Shown: positions 1 to 10,246, numbered from the stretch's first letter. The stretch: 64,000 nt of DNA from an uncultured Aliivibrio sp. (GCF_946479765.1 NZ_CAMLHO010000001.1:124001-188000); one strand, 5' to 3'. The notes: generated by a model not told the origin, from the letters alone. A program made the numbers and translations.

Positions 1-357
1 GTAAATTTTGCAGATAACTCAAAAAACAGACAAAAAAAAGCGACGACTTCTAAAAGAAGCGCCGCTCAGCAAAAAAGAATAATGGTAGCCGTTAACTTAG
101 GAACGTTCACCACTATTCATATAGCTGATGTACACTGGAAGCAATGTGAGCAATGTCGTGCCTTCTTGAAATGGTACAGAGTAAACTGCAATAGCATTAT
201 CCCCCGAAGACAACGTAATAATAACCATTCTCACTTACTTTGCAACAGTTAAATGAGAAAGAATCTCACCTAATTAGTAAATACTTTAAAATTCAATAAG
301 ATAGACCGCTAAAGAAGGCCAGCTAATTGCTGACCTTGTATACATTCTATCTTAACC
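1..357. other. Left-edge region without a clear gene
   Basis: No recognised gene lies here. One plus-strand frame is open from base 1 to a stop at 250-252 (an ATG at 82-84 would give 56 residues), so the 3' end of a gene beginning outside the window cannot be excluded. The translated residues are rich in Lys, Arg, Asn and Gln and resemble no family I know. The rest is AT-rich spacer ending in the yhhQ terminator hairpin. Confidence 0.4.
300..354 (-). terminator. Probable terminator of yhhQ
   Basis: Just past the yhhQ stop codon the minus strand forms a 9-bp stem (one G-U pair) with arms at 315-323 and 329-337 and a 5-nt loop. An outer AGATAG/CTATCT pairing extends it. The U tract is short, so this is a moderate call. 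Confidence 0.4.
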
Positions 358-1029
358 CTACGATTGAGAAGATTGAGTCGCTAATTGATGTCCTTCTGAT
401 GTTAATTTACGAATGAGATAATTCAGTAATACACCATATATAGGAACAAACAGACCCAAACTAATCACCAGTTTAACGCCATAATCCACAAGCGCTATTT
501 CCGTCCAATGCTCTGCCATGAAAGCATCTGGACTTTGATAGAAAGCAATGGCAAAGAACGCCAAGGTATCAATTGCGTTACCAAACAGAGTTGAACACGT
601 TGGAGCTACCCACCACTGTTTTAGCTGACGAAGACGGTTAAACACATGAACATCTAATATCTGTCCAAGCAAATAAGCCATAAAGCTTGCGATCGCAATA
701 CGTGCTACGAACAAGTTAAACTCACCAAGCTGTGAAAAACCTTGATACTGCCCTTCAAAAAAGACAACAGATAAAAAATAAGAGACCGCTAAGGCTGGCA
801 ACATAACAAAGAAGATAATGCTTCTTGCCATTTTTGCGCCAAAGATCCGAACCGTTAAATCTGTCGCTAAGAAAATGAATGGAAAGGTAAATGCACCCCA
901 AGTGGTATGAAAGCCAAACAAAGTGAATGGGATCTGAACCAAATAGTTACTTGATGCAATAATTACGAGGTGGAACACTACAAGGAAGGATAAAGCGTTG
1001 CGCTTTTGCGCGGGCGTAAATGTACTCAT
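358..1029 (-). CDS. yhhQ: Queuosine precursor transporter YhhQ (VUT family)
   Basis: A 223-residue inner-membrane protein with about six hydrophobic segments that matches the YhhQ/VUT (COG1738) family. In E. coli this protein imports the queuosine precursors preQ0 and preQ1. Visible family features are the polar DLTVRIFG segment near residue 57 and the FGNAIDT motif near residue 148. The ATG at 1029 follows an AAGG ribosome-binding sequence. That sequence is the last part of a preQ1-I-like aptamer, which fits repression by the imported or salvaged metabolite. The gene stands alone, and recQ upstream on the same strand ends 163 bases earlier. Confidence 0.9.
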   Translation of the reverse strand: MSTFTPAQKRNALSFLVVFHLVIIASSNYLVQIPFTLFGFHTTWGAFTFPFIFLATDLTVRIFGAKMARSIIFFVMLPALAVSYFLSVVFFEGQYQGFSQLGEFNLFVARIAIASFMAYLLGQILDVHVFNRLRQLKQWWVAPTCSTLFGNAIDTLAFFAIAFYQSPDAFMAEHWTEIALVDYGVKLVISLGLFVPIYGVLLNYLIRKLTSEGHQLATQSSQS

Positions 1030-1036
1030 ATAAGTA

Positions 1037-1068
1037 CCTTTTTGTCATTGGGGGCGAGGGAACCCAAA
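1037..1068 (-). promoter_or_regulatory. preQ1-I riboswitch aptamer of yhhQ
   Basis: Read on the minus strand, a 5-bp stem P1 (UUGGG, 1067-1063, with CCCAA, 1052-1048) encloses UUC, then CCU, then CGCC. It is followed by an A-rich tail UGACAAAA and AGG (1039-1037). CCU can pair with AGG to make the H-type pseudoknot of preQ1 class I riboswitches, and the C next to P1 is in the ligand-binding position. AGG is also the Shine-Dalgarno core 7 bases before the yhhQ ATG, so ligand binding should block translation. The architecture is read from sequence; function is inferred from the family and the downstream transporter. Confidence 0.72.
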
Positions 1069-1191
1069 TTAAACACAAAGCTAAAATCACCGTTTATTTA
1101 TATAGTGACTCTAGCCAATTTTCAGGGCGGTGATTATACATTAACCGCTTTTGCACACAAGACATAAAACCGACGGAAATAGACTTATGAC

Positions 1192-3027
1192 TTATCCTTG
1201 CCCGGTAATGTGCATTTCAATTAAATCTAAAAATGGATCGGCGTATTTTTCTAACTTCTTCTGCCCTACACCATTCACCGCTAACATTTCACCATATGAC
1301 GTTGGCGTAATATCGGCCATATCCATTAATGTGGCGTCACTAAAGACGACATAAGGCGGCAAGTCATCACGATCAGCAATCGATTTACGCAATTTCCGTA
1401 ATTTAGCAAATAACTGCTTATCATAATGACGATTATTTAATTTCTCTGACTTCGCCGTTTTCGCTGCGGTATCAAGTCGTGGAACCGCAAGCTCTAACGC
1501 TTCTTGCCCTCTTAGGATCGGACGCGCTTCTTCGGTTAATTGCAGCGTCGAATTTCGAGTAATGTTTTGCGCCAATAATCCTTTATGGATCAACTGACGA
1601 ATAATACTGACCCAATATTCATGACTGTGCTCTTTACCAATACCATAAGTCGATAATTTGTCATGGCCATGCTCTCGAATTCGTGCGATTTTCAAGCCTC
1701 GTAGTACTTCTACTACATAACCAATACCGAAACCTTGGTTTACTCGATAGACACATGACAAGGCTTTTTGTGCGGCTTCTGTCCCATCAAATTGCTTTGG
1801 TGGATCTAAACAGACATCGCAGTTACCACACGGTTTAGGGCTGTATTCTCCAAAATAGTTCAAAAGGACTTGGCGGCGACACGTCTGCGCTTCTGCAAAG
1901 GCGGTCATTGCATTGAGCTTGTGGCTTTCTACCAATTTCTGAGGCCCTTCAGGCTTTTCTTCTACGAGTTTACGTAACCACACAATATCAGCAGGATCAT
2001 AAAGCATTACGGCTTCTGCTGGCAGACCATCACGCCCTGCTCGTCCTGTCTCTTGGTAATAAGATTCGATGTTCTTAGGAATATCAAAGTGCGCCACGAA
2101 ACGTACATTTGATTTATTTATCCCCATACCAAACGCAACCGTAGCAACAACGATCTGAATGTCATCACGTTGAAACGCTTCTTGCACATAATTACGTTCA
2201 TCCAAATCCAGACCAGCATGATAAGACGCCGCTCGAATGTGGTTATTGCAGAGTTTTTCGGTCAGCATTTCTACTTTTTTGCGGCTACCACAGTAAATAA
2301 CACCACATTGGTTTTTCTGCGTCGCAAGATATCGAACTATTTGACTGACTGGTTTGTGTTTTTCTAACACGGTATAGCGAATATTTGGACGATCAAAACT
2401 GCCCAAATATTCATGAGGATTTGGTAGCGAAAGGCGACTTAAAATATCTTTACGAGTCGCGTCATCAGCCGTTGCCGTTAGTGCCATGATTGGTACATTA
2501 GGAAAGCGTTGTTTGATTTGGCCTAAAGATGCGTATTCAGGACGGAAATCGTGCCCCCATTGAGAAATACAATGCGCTTCATCTACTGCAATCATGCATA
2601 AGTTCAGAGACTCTAAACGCTCCATAAAATCACGCATCATCACGCGCTCTGGTGACACATACAGCATTTTTACTTGGCCAGAATTGACTCGGTTCCAGAT
2701 CGACACTTGAACATCACGATCAATCGTCGAGTTTAAGCATTCAGCTTGTACCCCATCGGCTTTTAATTGATCAACTTGGTCCTTCATTAATGAGATTAAT
2801 GGCGAAATAACCAAGGTTAAGCCTTCAAACACTAAGGCGGGGATCTGGTAGCACAGTGATTTACCACCACCAGTAGGCATGATCACTAAACTGTCTTGAC
2901 CTTCAAGCGCGGCATTAATGACTTCTTCTTGTCCAACACGAAATTCTTGATAACCAAAAACATCTCTTAAAACAGTTTGGCTCTGTGATACCTGTTTCAT
3001 TGGCTGTTCTGCTGTAATGCTGGACAT
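1192..3027 (-). CDS. recQ: ATP-dependent DNA helicase RecQ
   Basis: A 611-residue 3'-5' DNA helicase of the RecF recombination and repair pathway. The helicase core shows the Walker A motif PTGGGKS (residues 51-57), the DEAH box in [16 protein letters not shown], and motif [13 protein letters not shown] zinc-binding region follows ([12 protein letters not shown] ... CGNCDVC), then a winged-helix RQC domain and a C-terminal HRDC domain. The length matches E. coli RecQ. It sits between yhhQ and the divergent rarD, with no sign of truncation. Confidence 0.97.
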   Translation of the reverse strand: MSSITAEQPMKQVSQSQTVLRDVFGYQEFRVGQEEVINAALEGQDSLVIMPTGGGKSLCYQIPALVFEGLTLVISPLISLMKDQVDQLKADGVQAECLNSTIDRDVQVSIWNRVNSGQVKMLYVSPERVMMRDFMERLESLNLCMIAVDEAHCISQWGHDFRPEYASLGQIKQRFPNVPIMALTATADDATRKDILSRLSLPNPHEYLGSFDRPNIRYTVLEKHKPVSQIVRYLATQKNQCGVIYCGSRKKVEMLTEKLCNNHIRAASYHAGLDLDERNYVQEAFQRDDIQIVVATVAFGMGINKSNVRFVAHFDIPKNIESYYQETGRAGRDGLPAEAVMLYDPADIVWLRKLVEEKPEGPQKLVESHKLNAMTAFAEAQTCRRQVLLNYFGEYSPKPCGNCDVCLDPPKQFDGTEAAQKALSCVYRVNQGFGIGYVVEVLRGLKIARIREHGHDKLSTYGIGKEHSHEYWVSIIRQLIHKGLLAQNITRNSTLQLTEEARPILRGQEALELAVPRLDTAAKTAKSEKLNNRHYDKQLFAKLRKLRKSIADRDDLPPYVVFSDATLMDMADITPTSYGEMLAVNGVGQKKLEKYADPFLDLIEMHITGQG

Positions 3028-3208
3028 AAAACACTCATTAATAATACGGAAGTGTCATTCTACCTATCGTTATTGGTGAGGAAAAGAACAATAGGAAAAA
3101 ACTAGGCACATTCGACACCGCCCTCTATACTTCGTCGCATAACAACGCATACAAGGTGTGATCATAAAGACACCTTTCCCGTTACATTACTCCGTTAAGA
3201 ATCTACTT

Positions 3209-4120
3209 ATGCCAACCACTGAACTCGAACAACAGCGCACTCGTCAGGGGGTCTTTTTTGCCATTAGTGCCTATACCATGTGGGGCATTGCTCCTATTTA
3301 TTTTAAAACCATCAATGAAGTTTCCCCCTTTGAGATTTTAAGCCACCGTGTTATTTGGTCGTTCTTTTTTTTGGCTGGATTACTGTGTCTATCTAAAGGG
3401 TGGAAAACCGTTGCTAATACACTAAAAGATAAACGAAAAATGGGTTATCTAGTGACAAGTAGCGTATTGATAGGCGCGAATTGGCTAATCTTCATTTGGG
3501 CGGTAACGGCTGATCATATGCTTGATGCCAGTCTCGGTTATTTCATCAACCCTATTTTTAATGTCATGCTCGGAATGCTTTTTTTAGGTGAGCGATTACG
3601 AAAACTGCAATGGCTTGCGGTTGTCTTTGCAACCATTGGCGTACTTATTCAACTAATTACTTTTGGGTCTATCCCTATCGTTGCATTAGCCCTAGCTTGC
3701 AGCTTTGGTTTCTATGGCTTATTACGAAAAAAAGTCGCTATGGATGCACAATCAGGTTTATTCATTGAAACGTTAGTTCTATTACCAGTAGCGGCAACTT
3801 ACCTATTGTTTATTGCAGACTCTCCAACCTCTAATTTTGCAGAGAACTCAACCAACCTAAATTTACTACTCATTGCTGCTGGTATTATTACTACCGTTCC
3901 TCTGCTGTGCTTTACGGGGGCGGCAACACGATTGAAACTATCAACCTTAGGCTTCTTTCAATATATCGGACCAAGTTTGATGTTTATTCTTGCTGTGGGG
4001 CTATATGATGAGATTTTTAGTGCAGATAAAGCGATAACCTTTGCCTTTATTTGGGGAGCATTAATTATCTTTACGATGGATGCTTGGCTGTTTAACAAAA
4101 AGAAAAAAATGGCTGTTTAA
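3209..4120 (+). CDS. rarD: RarD-type EamA permease
   Basis: A 303-residue inner-membrane protein with about ten membrane segments, very similar along its length to E. coli RarD (for example SHRVIWSFFF, DASLGYFINP and GFFQYIGPSLMF). It belongs to the DMT superfamily; the natural substrate is not established. I chose the ATG at 3209 because the encoded protein then begins as RarD does. An in-frame GTG at 3158 would add 17 residues absent from relatives and lies inside a small inverted repeat. It is convergent with uvrD and shares a terminator with it. Confidence 0.9.
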   Translation: MPTTELEQQRTRQGVFFAISAYTMWGIAPIYFKTINEVSPFEILSHRVIWSFFFLAGLLCLSKGWKTVANTLKDKRKMGYLVTSSVLIGANWLIFIWAVTADHMLDASLGYFINPIFNVMLGMLFLGERLRKLQWLAVVFATIGVLIQLITFGSIPIVALALACSFGFYGLLRKKVAMDAQSGLFIETLVLLPVAATYLLFIADSPTSNFAENSTNLNLLLIAAGIITTVPLLCFTGAATRLKLSTLGFFQYIGPSLMFILAVGLYDEIFSADKAITFAFIWGALIIFTMDAWLFNKKKKMAV

Positions 4121-4123
4121 AAC

Positions 4124-4154
4124 AAAAAAGAGAGCGAATCCGCTCTCTTTTTTT
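4124..4154. terminator. Bidirectional terminator between rarD and uvrD
   Basis: A perfect stem of GAGAGCG and CGCTCTC with a 4-base loop AATC is flanked by A and T runs on both sides. It can therefore end transcription of rarD (plus) and of uvrD (minus). Confidence 0.9.
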
Positions 4155-4174
4155 ATACTCTACATAACTCGATG

Positions 4175-6379
4175 CTACATTGACTCTAACTTGGCATATT
4201 GAGTCACAAGCCACTTAATGCCTTCACCATTAAAAGCAACTTGTACTCGGCCTTGCGCACCTGCACCTTCAAAATTGATGATAGTACCTTCACCAAATTT
4301 AGGATGCCTCACTCGTTGGCCTAATGCATAACCGGTTTCATTAAAGTTATTATTAATCGCTTTCTGACCAAATCGACTTTCAGATGAACTCTCTTGAGAA
4401 CCATAACTACCGTAAGACCCCGTTCGGCTTACTTTCGCTTTCATACGAACTTCTTCAACACAGTTGGTTGGTAGCTCTTTAATAAAGCGTGACGGTTTAT
4501 GGTATTTCTCTTGGCCATACACTCGACGAGTTTCGGCATAAATGATATACAGTTTTTCCATCGCACGTGTCATACCAACATAACAAAGACGGCGTTCTTC
4601 TTCTAAGCGCCCGGCTTCTTCTGTTGACATTTGACTTGGGAACATGCCTTCTTCAACACCCACCATAAATACTAATGGAAATTCCAAACCCTTGGCACTG
4701 TGTAATGTCATCAGCTGAACGGCATCTTCAAATTCGTCAGCTTGACCTTCACCCGCCTCTAATGCGGCATGGGTTAAGAAAGCGGTTAAATCTGTCATTT
4801 CATCAGCTTCTTCCGGCTTATCAAACTGACGAGTTGCGGTAACCAATTCTTCCAAGTTCTCAATACGCGCTTTTGATTTTTCGCCTTTTTCTTGTTCATA
4901 CATCGTAAACAGACCCGAGCTTTTGATCACTTGGTCCGTTTGTTCATGTAAACGACAATCGCGCGTATCATCTTCTAATGCATTAATCAGCTCGATAAAA
5001 CGGCTTAATGCGCCAGCTGCACGACCCGGTAATACTTGCTCTTCAATCAAAGCAAGACTGGCTTGCCACATAGTAGCCCCGCGTTCACGCGCAGCAAAAC
5101 GTACGGTTTCTAGTGTTTTATCACCCAGACCACGTGTTGGCGTATTCACTACTCGCTCAAAAGCCGCATCATCATGACGATTGTTCATTAAACGTAGATA
5201 AGACAAGGCATCTTTGATCTCTTGTCGTTCGAAGAATCGCATGCCACCATAAATTCGATACGGCAGCCCTGCTTGAATTAAGGCTTCTTCTAATACACGA
5301 GATTGGGCGTTATTACGGTATAAAAACGCACTATCTTCTAATGCGCCACCGTTATCACGCCACTCTTTGATTTTCCCAACCGCAAAACGGGCTTCATCCA
5401 TTTCGTTATAAGCAGAGTAAATAGAGATCAGATCGCCATCAGCATCTTCAGTCCATAACTTCTTACCCATGCGTTCAGTATTGTTACTGATCAGTTCATT
5501 GGCGGCGTTTAGGATGTTAGCGGTTGAACGGTAGTTTTGCTCTAAACGAATGGTTTTCGCACCGATAAACTCATCTAAGAATTTCTGAATATTTTCGATC
5601 TGCGCACCACGCCAGCCATAGATAGATTGGTCATCATCACCCACAATCATCACTTTACAATCCGAACCCGCCATCATGCGTAACCAAGCGTATTGGATGT
5701 TGTTGGTATCTTGGAATTCGTCGACCAATATATGCTTAAAGCGTGCTTGATAATGTTCACGAACGTGTTTGTGATCACGCAGTAATTCATGTGCACGAAG
5801 TAGAATTTCAGCAAAATCGACCAAACCAGAACGATCACACGCCTCTTGATAAGCGGTATATACTTTTAGCCAGGTTTGCGCGATAGGATCGTTAAACGTA
5901 TTGATTTGATTCGGACGTAGCCCTTCATCTTTCTTACCATTAATAAACCAAGCCGCTTGACGTGCAGGCCAGTTTTTATCATCCAGATTTTGAGCTTTGA
6001 TCAAACGCTTTAGTAAACGCTGTTGATCATCAGAATCAATAATTTGGAAACCTTCTGGTAATTTAGCATCAAGATAATGCGCACGAAGAATACGGTGACA
6101 GATACCATGGAAAGTACCATTCCACATACCTCCAGCGCTGCCATGCATTAACTCTTCAATACGACCACGCATTTCTGCTGCCGCTTTGTTAGTAAATGTC
6201 ACTGACATAATAGAGAAAGGAGACGCTTGCTCGATTTGCATTAACCATGCGATACGATGAACAAGTACTCGAGTTTTACCACTACCGGCACCCGCAAGTA
6301 CAAGCATGTTTTCTAACGGAGCGGCTACGGCTTCGCGCTGTTTGTCATTAAGACCATCAAGAAGAAAAGAAACGTCCAT
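4175..6379 (-). CDS. uvrD: DNA helicase II UvrD
   Basis: A 734-residue SF1 3'-5' helicase for nucleotide excision repair and methyl-directed mismatch repair. It has Walker A AGAGSGKT (near residues 30-37), Walker B in LVDEFQDTN, the motif GDDDQSIYGWRGAQ, LEQNYRS, and the late motif LHSAKGLEFP. The C-terminal Tudor-like tail ends GIKWLVTQYAKLESM, as in E. coli UvrD. The ATG at 6379 gives the MDVSFLLDGLNDKQ start shared with the family; a GTG one codon upstream is less likely. In many Vibrio genomes uvrD, rarD and recQ are near neighbours, as here. Confidence 0.97.
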   Translation of the reverse strand: MDVSFLLDGLNDKQREAVAAPLENMLVLAGAGSGKTRVLVHRIAWLMQIEQASPFSIMSVTFTNKAAAEMRGRIEELMHGSAGGMWNGTFHGICHRILRAHYLDAKLPEGFQIIDSDDQQRLLKRLIKAQNLDDKNWPARQAAWFINGKKDEGLRPNQINTFNDPIAQTWLKVYTAYQEACDRSGLVDFAEILLRAHELLRDHKHVREHYQARFKHILVDEFQDTNNIQYAWLRMMAGSDCKVMIVGDDDQSIYGWRGAQIENIQKFLDEFIGAKTIRLEQNYRSTANILNAANELISNNTERMGKKLWTEDADGDLISIYSAYNEMDEARFAVGKIKEWRDNGGALEDSAFLYRNNAQSRVLEEALIQAGLPYRIYGGMRFFERQEIKDALSYLRLMNNRHDDAAFERVVNTPTRGLGDKTLETVRFAARERGATMWQASLALIEEQVLPGRAAGALSRFIELINALEDDTRDCRLHEQTDQVIKSSGLFTMYEQEKGEKSKARIENLEELVTATRQFDKPEEADEMTDLTAFLTHAALEAGEGQADEFEDAVQLMTLHSAKGLEFPLVFMVGVEEGMFPSQMSTEEAGRLEEERRLCYVGMTRAMEKLYIIYAETRRVYGQEKYHKPSRFIKELPTNCVEEVRMKAKVSRTGSYGSYGSQESSSESRFGQKAINNNFNETGYALGQRVRHPKFGEGTIINFEGAGAQGRVQVAFNGEGIKWLVTQYAKLESM

Positions 6380-6469
6380 CACATCACACTGGTTATTTAT
6401 ACATGTGAGTGAAGTATATACTGAAATGAGGTGAGACCCAACCTAGAGGCTAGATTTGCTTTTGAATTG

Positions 6470-6505
6470 AACAAAGCTAAGACAGAATAACCGCTTAGCT
6501 TTGTT
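6470..6505 (-). terminator. Likely terminator of cyaA
   Basis: A perfect 12-bp stem (AACAAAGCTAAG with CTTAGCTTTGTT) and a 12-base loop lie 32 bases after the cyaA stop. No long U run follows, so it may act as a weak terminator or a 3'-end stabiliser. Confidence 0.5.
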
Positions 6506-6536
6506 TATTTTAAAGTGTATTGAGATCGAATTATGC

Positions 6537-9053
6537 TTACTTTGATTTATACTGTTGCTGTCCACTACGATAAGAAAGCACTGACGCTTCTTTGGCTTCG
6601 CTGTACACGACATCATAGAACTGAGGCAAATTGAAGTTCACTTTATCTGGAGCGTCCAAATCAACATTGTTGCGACTTGACGTGTAATAATGGTTAATAC
6701 TGTTTACCATGTCATCTTTGCTGCCATAGCATTCATGATAAATCTCAACCTTATTCTCTTCGTCTAATACGTAGATATTAAAACCATCATCATTATACTC
6801 TGATGCATCAAAGAAAAATTGAATTAACCCTTCACTTGCAAACGAATCCACCACATCAGGGATCACTATACCGCTGCTGTCACCTAAAGGAATGGTCGTT
6901 GAGCCAATGGCTTTATTGGTTGAAATACTTGAGTAAAATTGTACTGAATCTTCTAGTTTTTGAATCGACACACCACGACGCTCAAAGAACAAACCATACA
7001 TGGTTGACCCAATTTTAATGCCTTTAAAACGACGACGTTTCTCGTTATTTTCAACTGGCTTTAAACGAAGTTCAATACACTCGGCCAATAACTGATAAAT
7101 GTTATTACGAATGATGCCACGCATTTGCTTGCTGTAGCAGAAAACATCGACAGACTCAGGACGCGCCGCATCTTTGTGCATTTTGCATAACACCGTTTTT
7201 AGCGCATCTAAAATTGCGGTCTCACCACTGAAGTTAAGTGTTCTCACTTCATGCCATGAATTTCGGTATACCAAATCCACACTGCCAATCAAATTATCCT
7301 GGCTACTGCCACAACTGAAAATATCCGCATCCACCTGATTCATGCGTTCAGGTTTTATCTTCAATGTCTCTGTCGGATCACTTTCTAAATTAATAAAAAT
7401 AGAGAGTTGGCGTACTTCACAAGGGCTACCTAGCTCTTCTTTGGTCGGCCGCGGCATATTAACAGAGAACGTATTTCTTAGATCGCTCACCATTTGATAG
7501 AACTTGTCGATATTCAGATCTGCTTGACGCACCACGGCATCCAAACGTGTCGATTCAGTGAGCAAACCATTAAAGAAAGCCCACGCTACCAATTTACTTA
7601 AATATCGATTGTGTTCTAAGTGCTTCGCACCCATTAGTTCTTTTGCGATTAATGGGTATTTATATACGTACCAACCCGCTTTATTAATGCCAGTATCTTG
7701 CACTTCAATAAAGCTTAAATCCGCTTCATGCAGATCTGGAGAAATTTGCGGGTTTAGTAAAGTAACCTTGCCTGGAAGCTCTTCAAACGCAGCGTAAAGT
7801 TTACGAGCAAGAATACTGATATCTTCAGGACTGATCGATGATGTTATGTCATTATTCCGCGCAAAACGGATCAAGTTACGGTAACTTTGCATCAAGGCTT
7901 CAAGCAAATCATTATGCGATTTTTTAACTTGTTCAACCTTCCAAGAACGACGAGAATCAAGCTCTACAATCGTAGCTTGCGACCATCCCCATTGTGACGT
8001 TAATTCTGTTAAGGCTTTACGACGCCACTCCACCGAATCTTGGCTTTGTTTACGAGATAATTTCTCATGCGTTTTTAAATAAAAGCTGCGACGTACCAGT
8101 TCTAAACGAGCCATATCATTGGTTCGCTCAAGATAACGCGTCACTTTTTCCAGCATTAAATAATACGCATCCATACCATAGAGATCAGGCTCTTCGGCAA
8201 AGAAACGACGTTTACTATCAATACTTAACAATTGAGTGTGCGGATATTCCCAAGAATACGCTTCCAATAATATCGCTTTTAAAACCGACTTAAAGGGTGA
8301 ATCAATACTCTTATAAAGCTGCCATAAACTCGAACCAAAATATTCTTCCGCAGGGATGTAATTTAACCGACCAAAGTCGATCCACTCTTCTTTACGGATC
8401 ACTCCACTCTGACAAAGCTGATCAACGTATTCATCATAGCTCTCTTCCATCTCTGGAGGAATAATCTGCCATAGTAGCTGCTGTCCGCCAAGACATACCG
8501 CAGTACGATAGAACTCATCCAATAACAAAAGATGCTGTGACGAACCACAGTTATCACCGGTCATTTCTTCAGAATAAGCGTCGCGGAAACGATTTTGTTC
8601 CATTAAGAAAAAGTTTGCTTCAATATAAAACTGCGCTGCCCATTCAGTTAGAGCATCGCACTTTTGTTGCAATAAGGCTTTTTTCTCAGCTGGCAGGCTT
8701 TCTGGGATACAGACCCAAATATCAAGGTCACTAGCGACAGTTTGGCCAATCGAAGAGGTACTACCCATAGAATACAAACCAAGAATATTGCCTTGGTTTG
8801 AGGTAGACAGAGGATAACGTAGCGTCAGTTGAGCCATCCACTCACGCTGCTTTTTATTTGCATGAAATTGTTTAATACCACTAGGTGCACCTTCAACAAA
8901 TCCCGGGAGTTCCGAGTGATTGAAATGCAATAGCAATGGCAATTGATGGAAGATCTCTTGCCCAAGTGGCTTCATTAATGCTAATGCGCGCTCGATACGT
9001 TGTTCGGTGAGACATTGCTGGCGCGTGATTAATGTTTCAATATAGGTTTGCAA
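6537..9053 (-). CDS. cyaA: Class I adenylate cyclase CyaA
   Basis: An 838-residue adenylate cyclase that makes cAMP for CRP. The N-terminal catalytic domain carries the nucleotidyltransferase signature GSTSSIGQ ... SDLDIWVC (near residues 97-115). The C-terminal half is the regulatory region by which the glucose phosphotransferase system controls the E. coli enzyme. It aligns with E. coli CyaA end to end. The start is TTG at 9053 (encoding MQTYIETL...), matching the unusual TTG start of E. coli cyaA and suggesting deliberately weak translation. It diverges from hemC, and a CRP-like site lies 77 bases upstream. Confidence 0.96.
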   Translation of the reverse strand: MQTYIETLITRQQCLTEQRIERALALMKPLGQEIFHQLPLLLHFNHSELPGFVEGAPSGIKQFHANKKQREWMAQLTLRYPLSTSNQGNILGLYSMGSTSSIGQTVASDLDIWVCIPESLPAEKKALLQQKCDALTEWAAQFYIEANFFLMEQNRFRDAYSEEMTGDNCGSSQHLLLLDEFYRTAVCLGGQQLLWQIIPPEMEESYDEYVDQLCQSGVIRKEEWIDFGRLNYIPAEEYFGSSLWQLYKSIDSPFKSVLKAILLEAYSWEYPHTQLLSIDSKRRFFAEEPDLYGMDAYYLMLEKVTRYLERTNDMARLELVRRSFYLKTHEKLSRKQSQDSVEWRRKALTELTSQWGWSQATIVELDSRRSWKVEQVKKSHNDLLEALMQSYRNLIRFARNNDITSSISPEDISILARKLYAAFEELPGKVTLLNPQISPDLHEADLSFIEVQDTGINKAGWYVYKYPLIAKELMGAKHLEHNRYLSKLVAWAFFNGLLTESTRLDAVVRQADLNIDKFYQMVSDLRNTFSVNMPRPTKEELGSPCEVRQLSIFINLESDPTETLKIKPERMNQVDADIFSCGSSQDNLIGSVDLVYRNSWHEVRTLNFSGETAILDALKTVLCKMHKDAARPESVDVFCYSKQMRGIIRNNIYQLLAECIELRLKPVENNEKRRRFKGIKIGSTMYGLFFERRGVSIQKLEDSVQFYSSISTNKAIGSTTIPLGDSSGIVIPDVVDSFASEGLIQFFFDASEYNDDGFNIYVLDEENKVEIYHECYGSKDDMVNSINHYYTSSRNNVDLDAPDKVNFNLPQFYDVVYSEAKEASVLSYRSGQQQYKSK

Positions 9054-9125
9054 ATAGAAAGCCTAACTCATCTTGTCATCAAGGATGACGGTTAATATTG
9101 GATAGGATTCGTCCAATACCGACTA

Positions 9126-9147
9126 AAAACGTGATCAAGATAACACT
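9126..9147 (-). promoter_or_regulatory. CRP-binding site in the cyaA promoter region
   Basis: On the minus strand the core TGTTATCTTGATCACG (9145-9130) followed by TTTTTAG closely resembles, from memory, the CRP site at E. coli cyaA P2, where CRP represses its own cofactor's synthesis. The right half-site TGATCACG is strong and the left half is degenerate. Negative autoregulation is inferred. Confidence 0.6.
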
Positions 9148-9308
9148 TTTCACTGCGGGCGTAAAGTTCATGCCTTTACTGAAAGTATAGGCATCCCTAC
9201 CATTTAAGGTGTCGTTTTTAACCTATAATCACACTGTTGTCATCCTGTATTTTCACCTCACCCTCAAGTAGTGGTAGGATAAGGTAATTATTTTAATCGG
9301 ATACTACT

Positions 9309-10244
9309 ATGTCACAGCAATTACCAGTTCGTATTGCCACTCGTAAAAGCCCTTTAGCACTATGGCAGGCTCATTTTGTTAAAGACGCACTACAGTCTCT
9401 TCACCCTGGTTTGGAAGTGGAACTTGTTACCATGGTAACGAAAGGCGACATCATTCTTGATACGCCATTAGCAAAAGTGGGCGGAAAGGGATTATTCGTT
9501 AAAGAACTTGAAGTTGCTATGCTTGAAGGCCGTGCTGATCTTGCGGTTCACTCAATGAAAGATGTACCTGTTGATTTTCCTGAAGGTTTAGGTCTAGTAA
9601 CGATCTGTGAGCGTGAAGATCCGCGTGATGCATTTGTCTCTAATACTTACACTTGTATTGAAGATTTACCACAAGGAGCTATTGTCGGTACCTGTAGTTT
9701 ACGCCGCCAATGCCAACTAAAAGAAGCTCGCCCTGATTTAATCATCAAAGATCTTCGCGGTAATGTAGGCACTCGCCTACAAAAGCTAGACGATGGTAAC
9801 TACGATGCAATCATTCTCGCTTGTGCTGGCCTTATCCGTTTGGGCTTAGAAGACAGAATTAAAAGCTCAATTGAACCAGAACAATCTTTACCTGCGGTAG
9901 GTCAAGGTGCAGTCGGTATTGAAACACGCCTCGATGATGATCGTATCCGTGCTCTGCTTGCGCCATTAAATCACCCAGAAACTGCACATCGTGTATTGTG
10001 TGAACGAGCAATGAATAACCGTCTTGAAGGTGGCTGTCAGGTACCTATCGGTAGCTATTCGTTAATTGATGGTGACCAAATCTGGTTACGTGCTTTAGTT
10101 GGTGAACCAGATGGCTCTATCATGGTACGCGGCGAGATCACAGGATCGGTTTCTGACGCTGAAGCCTTAGGGACTCAATTAGCTGAACAACTGCTTAATG
10201 ACGGCGCGAAAGATATTCTCGATCGCCTATACGCTGACGCTTAA
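9309..10244 (+). CDS. hemC: Porphobilinogen deaminase HemC
   Basis: A 311-residue cytoplasmic enzyme that joins four porphobilinogen molecules into hydroxymethylbilane. Seen in the sequence are [14 protein letters not shown] near the N-terminus, HSMKDVP (residues 81-87), [13 protein letters not shown], and the invariant Cys243 in [10 protein letters not shown] that carries the dipyrromethane cofactor. It is the first gene of a tight hemC-hemD-hemX-hemY operon; only 2 bases separate it from hemD. It diverges from cyaA, as in enterobacteria. Confidence 0.98.
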   Translation: MSQQLPVRIATRKSPLALWQAHFVKDALQSLHPGLEVELVTMVTKGDIILDTPLAKVGGKGLFVKELEVAMLEGRADLAVHSMKDVPVDFPEGLGLVTICEREDPRDAFVSNTYTCIEDLPQGAIVGTCSLRRQCQLKEARPDLIIKDLRGNVGTRLQKLDDGNYDAIILACAGLIRLGLEDRIKSSIEPEQSLPAVGQGAVGIETRLDDDRIRALLAPLNHPETAHRVLCERAMNNRLEGGCQVPIGSYSLIDGDQIWLRALVGEPDGSIMVRGEITGSVSDAEALGTQLAEQLLNDGAKDILDRLYADA

Positions 10245-10246
10245 CG

